The notes beneath the pieces are model-generated. The model did no database searches. It was given only the letters and a program-made list of their open reading frames with translations, and was not told the DNA's origin. A DNA stretch of 64,000 nt from Ensifer adhaerens. GTDB taxonomy: Bacteria; Pseudomonadota; Alphaproteobacteria; Rhizobiales; Rhizobiaceae. Shown here one piece after another: positions 37,080 through 44,635 of the stretch. The translations under genes were made by a program, and so were the position numbers. Where the stretch lies: positions 32,748 through 96,747 of the forward strand of contig NZ_LGAP01000029.1 in assembly GCF_001270265.1 (NCBI RefSeq), written 5' to 3'. Position 1 is the first letter of the stretch. Every line of letters starts with the position of its first letter.

Positions 37080-39041
37080 TTACAGCGATGTCTGAAGCCG
37101 GCCGACCTTGCTTGTAACCCTCGTCTCACGTACCTCCGGCAAGCCGGAGCCTTTCCGCAGCCCGTCTGTCGCGGACGGCGAAAACCCTTTCCATTTCAAA
37201 CGAAACCGCACGACCCTGAGGTCCGACCCGCCCTGCCCGGCACCGGCAACCGAAAATTTCGCTTCGGTCAGCCCGACGAAACCGAGCCCCTGCGACAGCG
37301 CTTCGGTGGCCTCAGCGCCATGGCGGATGGCCGACTGCCCCGACAGCACCGAGATGACCACGAGGCAGCCACCGGTCAGCGCCGTCATTGCCGTGCGCGG
37401 AACGAGCGCAAGCCGGTTTTCCCGCGCATGCTGGACATGGATGGTGGCAGCGAGCCCCGCATAGATCAGGGCGTTGATGCCGGCAAAGATGTAGAAGCCG
37501 CGCGCCGTCCCGGCGTCGGAGACGAGCCAAAGCGCAAGAGCAGAGCCGAGCGAAAGCACGAGATAGGGCATCATGACGCGCAGCGGCAAGGGTGCTGCCG
37601 GCCCTGCTCCCTTGGGCGTGATGCGGAAATCGACGAAGGAGCCGCTGATGTGATCGCGCACCGCCGCCACGCAACCGAGCAGCGACCACGGCCAGCGGGC
37701 AAAGAGAAACAGCATGCCCTCCCAGCTGAGCACCCGCGCATCATGCGGCCTGAACGTGCCGGTCGAGCGCCAGAAATAGGCCAGCGCGACCAGAACCAGC
37801 GACAATGGCGCAAAATGCAGCACAAAGTCGGGATAGGTGGCGGCGACGAAGCTGCGCCCCATGACGAGCGCCATGATCGGCATGACGAACATCAGCGCCA
37901 TGAACAGAGAAAACAGCGGATACCAGAGCTGCGAGAAGATGAACTGGAACTTCAGCCGCATCGGCAGCCGCGGCACATAGATCGGCGAATACTTGAGCAG
38001 GATCGTCACAAGGCTGCGCGACCACTGGAATTCCTGGATGACGAGATCCGCAAAGGTGGCGGGCCCGTCGCCATGGGCGATCGCATTGAGGGCGTGTACG
38101 CCCTTCCAGCCGCCGGCGTTCATCAAGAGCGTGGTCGAATGGTCTTCGGCGAGCTCCGGTCCGAGACCGCCGACCTGCTTCAGTGCTTTGGTCCGGACTG
38201 CATAATGCGAGCCGATGCAAAGCGGCGCCCAGCCGTTGTTGTAGCCTGCCTGCAACGAGCCGTGGAGGCTCGCTTCGGCGTGAAGACGGCCGCGTGCCGA
38301 CCAGCTGCGCCCGGCATTGGCATCGCAGATGCTCGGTGCCGAGACGTAGCCGACCTTTGGATCGTTGAACGGGCGCAGCACCTCGACGAGATAGGTCGGC
38401 TCCGGCACGTGATCGGCATCGAACTGGGCGACGAAATCGTAACGGTCATAGCCGTAGTGATCGTAGAAATAGGCGAGGTTTCCCTCCTTGCAGCGGGTGC
38501 GCCGCGGCCAGGTGACCCGGTGGTAGTCTGCAACACCCTTGCGTGTCGAAACAAACACGCCCTGCCGTGCGCACCAGTCGATCGTTTCGGGTGACGGATC
38601 CTCGTCCGCCAGCCATACGTCGTAGTCGCAGCCGATCTGATCGAGCAACGCAAGCAGCGTCTTGCGGACAACAGTGAAAGGCTCCGACGGCGCCTTGGTC
38701 ACCACCATGGCGATCCGGCCCTGCGGAACGGCCTGGCCGTTCTTGCCCGCGACCTTGGCGCCTGCGAATATGAAGATGAAATAGGCGGGCAGCAGCGTGA
38801 TCCAGCCGACCACAATCGTAATCATGACGTAGGATGGCCAATCGTTGACATGGGCTGGGTCGAGCCACCACGCCCAGAAATAGATGAACGCTGCGAGCCA
38901 GACGGAAATACCGAGACCGTTGAGGAGCCTCATACGGGCCGAGAACAGCGACACCAGCCGCCGGGCGTCAGATGTGCTTGTCCCGGCGGTCCTTGCCATA
39001 CCGGGGGCTTGAAGCCAGGCGGCTGCGGCTTTGCGGGTCAT
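37080..39041 (-). CDS. GT2 processive glycosyltransferase (cellulose-synthase-like)
   Basis: 653 residues. There are two membrane segments at the N-terminus, a cytoplasmic GT-A domain with DEDPSPETIDW, QFDADH (metal site), LAEDHST (general base region) and QEFQWSRS (the QxxRW-like product site), then about six C-terminal membrane segments. No PilZ domain is recognisable. It polymerises a sugar nucleotide, probably UDP-arabinose or a related sugar supplied by Uxs1/Uxe. The ATG overlaps the uxe stop (ATGA). Charged sugar specificity is inferred from the operon. Confidence 0.88.
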   Translation of the reverse strand: MTRKAAAAWLQAPGMARTAGTSTSDARRLVSLFSARMRLLNGLGISVWLAAFIYFWAWWLDPAHVNDWPSYVMITIVVGWITLLPAYFIFIFAGAKVAGKNGQAVPQGRIAMVVTKAPSEPFTVVRKTLLALLDQIGCDYDVWLADEDPSPETIDWCARQGVFVSTRKGVADYHRVTWPRRTRCKEGNLAYFYDHYGYDRYDFVAQFDADHVPEPTYLVEVLRPFNDPKVGYVSAPSICDANAGRSWSARGRLHAEASLHGSLQAGYNNGWAPLCIGSHYAVRTKALKQVGGLGPELAEDHSTTLLMNAGGWKGVHALNAIAHGDGPATFADLVIQEFQWSRSLVTILLKYSPIYVPRLPMRLKFQFIFSQLWYPLFSLFMALMFVMPIMALVMGRSFVAATYPDFVLHFAPLSLVLVALAYFWRSTGTFRPHDARVLSWEGMLFLFARWPWSLLGCVAAVRDHISGSFVDFRITPKGAGPAAPLPLRVMMPYLVLSLGSALALWLVSDAGTARGFYIFAGINALIYAGLAATIHVQHARENRLALVPRTAMTALTGGCLVVISVLSGQSAIRHGAEATEALSQGLGFVGLTEAKFSVAGAGQGGSDLRVVRFRLKWKGFSPSATDGLRKGSGLPEVRETRVTSKVGRLQTSL

Positions 39042-40021
39042 GACCGCACCTCCAGCCCGAAACCGGGGGCAGCCGTTCTGATGATGGTTGCGATATCGGA
39101 CAGCGACGGCCGGAAGCCAAGCGTCTGGCGTGCCCAGGCGGTGTCGGCATAAAGCACGGGCGGATCGCCGGCGCGACGCGCCAGCAGCTGCACCGGGACC
39201 CGCCTACGGGTGACCTGGTGGATGGCATCAATCACTTGGCTGACGGACGTGCCGTGGCCCGAGCCGAGATTGGCCTTGAGCGGGTCGCCGCCGTTGCGCA
39301 GGTAGTCGACGGCGGCAACATGCGCCTCAGCCAAGTCCATGACGTGAATGTAGTCACGGATGCAGGTGCCGTCGGGCGTATCGTAGTCATCACCGAAGAC
39401 GTCAAGTCTGTCGAGCCGGCCGGCTGCGGCCATCAATGCCCGCGGGATCAGGTGGGTCTCCGGATCGTGCCGCTCGGTCAACTGTCCATCGGGATCGGCA
39501 CCGGCAGCATTGAAGTAGCGCAAGGCGACGGAGCGGAACCCGTAGGCCCGGGCATAGTCGCCAAGCATCAGCTCGATCATCAGTTTCGTGCGGCCGTAAG
39601 GATTGACCGGAAGCTGGATCGTATCCTCGGTGATCGGCAAGCGCGGCGGCACGCCATAGGTCGCGCAGGTGCTGGAAAAGACGATGCGCGCCAGCCCAGC
39701 CTGCCGGCACGCCTCCAGCAAGGAAACGCTGCCGGCGACATTGTTGCGATAGTACTTTCCGGGGTCCTCGACCGATTCTCCGACATAGGCGGAAGCGGCG
39801 AAATGAATCAGGCATTCGGGCTTGTAGGTCTGGATCGCCTCCACGATCCGTCCCGTGTCTTCGAGCCCGCCCTCGACCAGCGGCCCCCAGCGGACATTGG
39901 TCCGGTGCCCCGTCGACAGATTGTCGTAGACGACCGGCAGGATGCCGGCCCCAGCGAGGCGCTTGCAGGTATGGCTGCCTATGAAGCCGGCTCCGCCGGT
40001 GACAAGAACGACGCGCGACAT
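39038..40021 (-). CDS. uxe: UDP-xylose 4-epimerase (GalE-like)
   Basis: 327 residues of the extended SDR family: VTGGAGFIGSHTCKRL is the NAD site, NPYGRTKLMIE holds the YxxxK pair and FNAAGADPDGQL is typical of GalE-type epimerases. The fold alone cannot separate UDP-glucose from UDP-xylose epimerases. The call rests on the neighbouring uxs1; the pair uxs1-uxe was characterised in S. meliloti as making UDP-xylose and UDP-arabinose. Start at ATG 40021, one base after the uxs1 stop, with GAGGCGG upstream. Confidence 0.8.
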   Translation of the reverse strand: MSRVVLVTGGAGFIGSHTCKRLAGAGILPVVYDNLSTGHRTNVRWGPLVEGGLEDTGRIVEAIQTYKPECLIHFAASAYVGESVEDPGKYYRNNVAGSVSLLEACRQAGLARIVFSSTCATYGVPPRLPITEDTIQLPVNPYGRTKLMIELMLGDYARAYGFRSVALRYFNAAGADPDGQLTERHDPETHLIPRALMAAAGRLDRLDVFGDDYDTPDGTCIRDYIHVMDLAEAHVAAVDYLRNGGDPLKANLGSGHGTSVSQVIDAIHQVTRRRVPVQLLARRAGDPPVLYADTAWARQTLGFRPSLSDIATIIRTAAPGFGLEVRS

Positions 40022-40022
40022 A

Positions 40023-41063
40023 TCATACCGCCTCTCCCGCCACGGCGAGGTCTGACGTGCCCAGGCGGCGATCGAAATAGGCAATGGCGCGTTGAAGCCC
40101 TTCGCGCAGCGCGACCTTGGGTTCCCAGCCGAGCTCTGCCATGGCCTGGGAAATGTCCGGTCGGCGCTGACGCGGATCGTCGACGGCTGCCGCGCGGTGC
40201 ACGATGCGCGAGCGCGAGCCGGTCATCGAGCGAACCATCTCGGCAAGTTCGAGAACCGTAAACTCGCCAGGGTTTCCGAGGTTGATCGGACCGATGCAAC
40301 CGTCGTCCGAGACCGACAACCGGATGAAGCCCTCGATGAGATCGTCGACATAACAGAAGGAGCGCGTCTGCTGGCCATCACCATAGATGGTCAGATCCTT
40401 GCCGAGCAGCGCCTGCACCACGAAATTCGAGATGACGCGTCCGTCGTCGGGGCGCATGCGCGGCCCATAGGTGTTGAAGATCCGCGCGACCTTCGTCTTC
40501 ACCCTGTAGGTGCGGTGATAGTCGAAGAACAGCGTTTCGGCGGAGCGCTTGCCCTCATCGTAGCAGGCGCGCGGCCCGATGGGGTTGACGTTGCCGAAGT
40601 AGCTTTCGCGCTGCGGGCTGTGCAGCGGGTCGCCGTACACTTCAGACGTCGACGACTGCACCACCGTGGCGCCGGTGGCACGGGCATTTTCCAGCACGTT
40701 CATGGCGCCGAGCACATTGGTCATCAACGTTCCCACCGGGTCGGCCTGGTAATCCGGCGGCGACGCTGGCGAAGCGAAATTGAAGATGACGTCCACATCG
40801 AAAAGAAAGGGCTTGCGCACGTCGTGCTCGACGATGTGGAAGCGGCTTATCTCGCTAAGGTGGGAAAGGTTTTCTCGCCGACCGGTCGAGAAATTGTCGA
40901 GGCAAACGACGCTGTGCCCCAGAGAAAGAAGTCTTTCGCAAAGATGTGACCCGAGAAATCCGCCACCTCCGGTCACCAGTATTCGCTTGGGTATGCCTGC
41001 TACTTTCTTCAGAAAATCCTGTCTGCCAACAACCGGCAGCTCACCACGACCGACCTTACGCAT
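40023..41063 (-). CDS. uxs1: UDP-xylose synthase (UDP-glucuronate decarboxylase)
   Basis: 346 residues, SDR fold: [19 protein letters not shown] (NAD site), [32 protein letters not shown] with the catalytic YxxxK, and [11 protein letters not shown], all standard for Uxs enzymes. It oxidises, decarboxylates and reduces UDP-glucuronate to UDP-xylose. The start at ATG 41063 has GGAGGTG 6 nt upstream. It is first in the operon and follows a 660-bp AT-rich promoter region. Confidence 0.9.
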   Translation of the reverse strand: MRKVGRGELPVVGRQDFLKKVAGIPKRILVTGGGGFLGSHLCERLLSLGHSVVCLDNFSTGRRENLSHLSEISRFHIVEHDVRKPFLFDVDVIFNFASPASPPDYQADPVGTLMTNVLGAMNVLENARATGATVVQSSTSEVYGDPLHSPQRESYFGNVNPIGPRACYDEGKRSAETLFFDYHRTYRVKTKVARIFNTYGPRMRPDDGRVISNFVVQALLGKDLTIYGDGQQTRSFCYVDDLIEGFIRLSVSDDGCIGPINLGNPGEFTVLELAEMVRSMTGSRSRIVHRAAAVDDPRQRRPDISQAMAELGWEPKVALREGLQRAIAYFDRRLGTSDLAVAGEAV

Positions 41064-41723
41064 TACACACCTCCAATTATTATACACACCATTAAATCTG
41101 GTGATTGGAGACGAGTCGTGACTGAAAACTACAATAAGGAAACATTCTTTATTAAGGATTCAAAACACAACCCGACATTATAAAAACAAGAGACAGAAGA
41201 ACCACGAATTCTTCCGAAGAATTTACAATATTAGACATTTATCAAATAATTAATCAATAGTCAATGCGTAACTAAAATAATAAGTATAAGATATCTTAAG
41301 CCGTCACGTTATTATTGGTAACATTTCATCTAATTGGTACAACAAAATTGGCGGACAACCGAAAGTATATTAAGATATGCAACAGATGTGACTACTTTAA
41401 TTAGAATAGCCGCATCAAAATTACCGACATTAAAGGGAAGATACTCCCTAAATCCGCCATCTGGCCTCAACACCTTACCGGACCTACGCCATACGGTTGT
41501 GCTTTCCTACACGCGCTTGTCGGCAACACACAATGCGTGCAGCCTCGCTACGCTATGCGCGGCCGACACAAATTCACGGCGGTCACCAAAGCCACCACCA
41601 TAAAAGGTCACGGTAGACGCCGGGGCGTTTTGGGAAGGACACACTCTACCCCGCACTTATCGACACCCAAATTCGTCGATAAGCGACAAGCGGCGGAAGC
41701 GTCACTCCCGGCGCATCACGACA
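41064..41723. promoter_or_regulatory. AT-rich promoter region of the polysaccharide operon
   Basis: There is no credible gene in these 660 bp. The part 41080-41420 is strongly AT-rich compared with the surrounding genes, which is typical of promoters silenced by H-NS-like MucR/Ros proteins in rhizobia. A perfect 17-bp palindrome, AATTCTTCCGAAGAATT, lies at 41207-41223, about 145 bp before uxs1. A 9-bp inverted repeat, CTTATCGAC/GTCGATAAG, spans 41656-41683 near the end of the LuxR gene. Confidence 0.6.
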
Positions 41724-42521
41724 TCAATTTTTCCAGCGCGAAGAAAACGGTCCTGCCGGGTGTTCGTCCGCATCGGTGGTAAAGTAGCGCGATGCCGCCT
41801 CTGTGCGGTTTCGCACATTCATCTTCTTATAGATGTTGCGAACGTGAACTTTCACCGTGTTTTCCGACAATCCAAGACGATCGGCGATGATCTTGTTCTG
41901 GGTACCCATGCAGATCAGGTCGAGGATCTGGACCTCGCGGGTCGTCAACCCACCCAGACTGGCCTCGCGCCGCCGCTTTCCCGCGTTGGCGTAGACAGCC
42001 GCATCGGGCACCTCAGCCTGCCGGCCATAAAGCTTGGTCGGGGCATAGGGGTCCACCGACAGCCGTCGCAGCAGTGCGGCTGGGAAATGCTCGCCACCCT
42101 TCATCAGCAGATCGATCGCAGCAAGGCAGACATCGAGGTGCAGATTGAGGGGAAGGACGCCATGGATCAACCGCTCCTCAACAAAACCGGCGATCGACGG
42201 ATCGAGCTCTTCTGCATTTTCCACCACCAGCCCGATCGAGGCCTTGGGGTGGAACTCGTGAATAGTCCGCAGGATAGTGGGAAATGTCTTAGCGGACATG
42301 CGGTAGAGCATGATCAGCGTCACATCGACGAGATTGCCGTCGAGCAGATTGTCGGGATCGGAAAGGCTTACGACGTCATGCCCGGGGAACCGTGAACCGA
42401 CCGCCTGCATAAGGCACTCGGCAAACAGGTCGATCTTTGCAAGCATGACAATCTTTTTCTTTTGCGACAAAGCTTTGTTGTTGTCTTCAAAATCGCCCAC
42501 GTTGGAGCCTTCAGGATGCAT
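41724..42521 (-). CDS. LuxR/NarL-type regulator with degenerate receiver domain
   Basis: 265 residues. The C-terminal domain (about 195-260) is a clear GerE/LuxR helix-turn-helix: LTTREVQILDLICMGTQNKIIADRLGLSENTVKVHVRNIYKKM. The N-terminal half has the alternating pattern of a receiver (KIVMLAKIDLFAECLMQAV...VTLIMLYRM), but no acidic pocket or phospho-Asp is visible, so it is probably a phosphorylation-independent pseudo-receiver. ATG 42521 (MHPEGS) has AAGGAGG 6 nt upstream; ATG 42605 has none. It lies upstream of the uxs1 operon on the same strand, and divergent from the type I secretion genes. Either could be its target. Confidence 0.85.
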   Translation of the reverse strand: MHPEGSNVGDFEDNNKALSQKKKIVMLAKIDLFAECLMQAVGSRFPGHDVVSLSDPDNLLDGNLVDVTLIMLYRMSAKTFPTILRTIHEFHPKASIGLVVENAEELDPSIAGFVEERLIHGVLPLNLHLDVCLAAIDLLMKGGEHFPAALLRRLSVDPYAPTKLYGRQAEVPDAAVYANAGKRRREASLGGLTTREVQILDLICMGTQNKIIADRLGLSENTVKVHVRNIYKKMNVRNRTEAASRYFTTDADEHPAGPFSSRWKN

Positions 42522-43431
42522 TACGCCCTCCTTGGGTTTCCCATTTATTTTTATGGGTGCGCCAGCCTGACTTGGAGTTACGCCCATCTCAGCAAATTTA
42601 TTCATAACCAGTGAAATAGTGCGAACTCACCCCACAGACGGAAAATTCGCGCTAGCTAATGTATCGTAAAGGCAAAAGGGGTGAAACAACCCAAAAGGAT
42701 TAGAAGGCCCCTGGAATCCCCCTTAAATCGATCTAAATCGAACCATCTTTGGGGTATTCATTAATCAAATATTCAACAACACCACCTCAGAATGATCGAA
42801 TCTACCCTCAGCCTAGACAATACGGCCGCTCCGCCTCATCCGTTTCCATCACTGGGGATGGCGCGGACACCCTCCGCTGGGTCGATATAAGCCGTCAGCA
42901 ATAGCCTCCGATCTAATCGGGCTACGGTAAAATACCTAACAATACTTCCTAGTAGCTATCATCAGGGTGACATCATCCCACTCGATAGGGCGCCTGACAA
43001 GCGCGCCGACGCCTGAAAGCGCTGCTGATGTACTAGGTCTAAAACTCCACCAGATGCCGATTCATAAAACTTAACAAAGTCTTGCCAATCTCGGAAACCT
43101 GTCAAACAGCGCGGAATTCGCCCAAAAATGGGCCTTCTAGCTCCAATTGGTGTCTATCGTCGCGCTGCGTTCGGAGCCACACTTCAGCTATCGCACTCGA
43201 GTTTCGTGTGATCCGAGCCTGGTAAATGTGTGTGCGTTCTGGCTCGCGGCCCGTGTGAATGCGTAAGCGTAACAATGCGTATGCAAGTATTTTTAGACAA
43301 GAGCATTATCACACGTAATGATTGAGTGCAGGGACATACCTGCCGCCAAGACATACTCAAAATAACACTGAAATATATCGAAACCCAACAGATGAATATC
43401 CCGCGGGAGCATCATCTGAATTTCAAAAAAA
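42522..43431. other. Long intergenic region between the LuxR gene and the secretion island
   Basis: About 910 bp without a convincing coding frame, of lower GC than the genes. Short palindromes are present: CCGATctaATCGG at 42908-42920 (within a longer TAGCC...GCTA symmetry) and GCAGGgacataCCTGC at 43328-43343. AATGCGTA is repeated at 43258 and 43274. This looks like a large regulatory region serving the divergent genes. A small RNA gene cannot be excluded. Confidence 0.5.
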
Positions 43432-43486
43432 GAGCCAGCCCCGGATGAAAACCCCATAAAAGATGTAGGGGTTTCGGTGCTGGCTC
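43432..43486 (+). promoter_or_regulatory. Stable 5'-UTR hairpin before the first secretion-island gene
   Basis: An outer 8-bp stem GAGCCAGC/GCTGGCTC (43432-43439 with 43479-43486) encloses a 7-bp inner stem AAACCCC/GGGGTTT (43449-43455 with 43468-43474). No T run follows, so it is not a normal terminator. It ends 6 bp before the AGGAGGAG ribosome site, where it could stabilise the mRNA or control translation. Confidence 0.65.
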
Positions 43487-43506
43487 CTTCTCAGGAGGAG
43501 AACCAC

Positions 43507-44478
43507 ATGTCCGCACTTCTCGACGATAGCATCAAGGCCGATGATGATCTGAAAGTCGGCGCTCTCGCCGATGGGCTGGCAACCAGTGCCGCTAATGATC
43601 TGGACGTTGACGACGGCTCAACGAGTAACGTTGGCATCGGCAACGGCAACCACTCCACCGACAATTCGCAGGACAACGACACCAAGACGGACGTCGACGT
43701 TGACACCGACATCAAGACCGAAGCCAACGAAAACGGCGACAACCGCAACAATTATACCGACAGCTCGACCGACTACGATTACGACTACAAAGACAACAGC
43801 AAGGTCGAAACCGACATCGACCAGAAGAACAATGGCGATAACCGCGACAATTCCTATGACTGGGATTACGACAGCAAGGTTACCATCAAGACCGACATCG
43901 ACACCGACATAAAAACCGAAGCCAACGAAAACGGCGACAACCGCAACAACTATTCGTCATCCGACAACGACATCATCACCAAATCGGACGACGACTTTGC
44001 GACGCTCAAGGACGTCAAGGACTTCGACAATCTCGGCATCGCCGGTGGCGATCTCGCCTTCAATATCGGCGACGACTTCTCGTTCAACCTGAACGTCGAC
44101 CACATCCTCAACAACTCGCTCGAAGGCGCCGGCAACGACACCGGCTTCAGCGTGGTCCAGGCCAACAATCTTGCCGATCAGGATCAGGCCTACGACATCA
44201 AGATGAACAACGCCAACGCCACCAACGATCTGCGGGCAAATGGCGGAGATTCGGATGGCGGCGATGGTCTGAACTTCGACACAAAGTCGGATTGGGATCT
44301 CAAGGCCGGCGACGGCATCAACGGCAGCACGACGTCGGACGCTTCGGCGATCCTGGCCAACTCCGGCTTCCACCAGGAAATCGTCCAGGGCGCGAACCTC
44401 GTCAGCAACACTGTCGACTCCAGCGTCATCGGCGGCAATTCGCACACCACGGATGTCGGTCACGACACCGACAGCTGA
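43507..44478 (+). CDS. Acidic Asp/Asn-rich repeat protein, candidate type I secretion substrate
   Basis: 323 residues, extremely rich in Asp, Asn, Ser and Thr, with no Cys and no signal peptide. An exact 18-residue repeat (DTDIKTEANENGDNRNNY) occupies residues 66-83 and 132-149, with a related NNGDNRDNSYDWDYDSKV copy between them. The C-terminus (GANLVSNTVDSSVIGG) resembles a motif in the next gene's product. No RTX nonapeptides are seen. The excellent AGGAGGAG site 6 nt before ATG 43507 and the stable 5' hairpin suggest high expression. It is followed by a second such protein and a type I exporter, so I infer a secreted surface or matrix protein. Family not recognised. Confidence 0.75.
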   Translation: MSALLDDSIKADDDLKVGALADGLATSAANDLDVDDGSTSNVGIGNGNHSTDNSQDNDTKTDVDVDTDIKTEANENGDNRNNYTDSSTDYDYDYKDNSKVETDIDQKNNGDNRDNSYDWDYDSKVTIKTDIDTDIKTEANENGDNRNNYSSSDNDIITKSDDDFATLKDVKDFDNLGIAGGDLAFNIGDDFSFNLNVDHILNNSLEGAGNDTGFSVVQANNLADQDQAYDIKMNNANATNDLRANGGDSDGGDGLNFDTKSDWDLKAGDGINGSTTSDASAILANSGFHQEIVQGANLVSNTVDSSVIGGNSHTTDVGHDTDS

Positions 44479-44500
44479 TCGATCCATCTTACAAGAGAAG

Positions 44501-44530
44501 ACTGCACCGGCCCCGCTTGGCCGGTGCAGT
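44501..44530 (+). other. Strong intercistronic hairpin
   Basis: A perfect 12-bp stem (ACTGCACCGGCC / GGCCGGTGCAGT) with a 6-nt loop lies 22 bp after the stop of the acidic protein. No T run follows, so it may protect the 3' end of the upstream message or cause only partial termination. It would separate expression of the first gene from that of the exporter. Confidence 0.65.
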
Positions 44531-44635
44531 CGCGGAAACGTGATTTCGGATCGGTTCGTTCTTTTTACCGGGGCATTCCTGTCTAAGCCCGCCGAAGTCT
44601 CCCTTTGATGCGGAAAAAAGGGAAGGATCGGGACG

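Noticed and set aside
41334..41603. A possible 89-residue gene before uxs1
   Set aside because: No ribosome site, odd composition, and it crosses the AT-rich promoter region.
43432..43486. The 5'-UTR hairpin as a Rho-independent terminator or known riboswitch
   Set aside because: No T run follows and the fold matches no riboswitch class known to me; it is kept as an unclassified regulatory hairpin.
43702..43953. Repeats in the acidic protein gene as a CRISPR array
   Set aside because: There are only two good copies, they are in frame within a coding sequence, and no spacers or cas genes occur.
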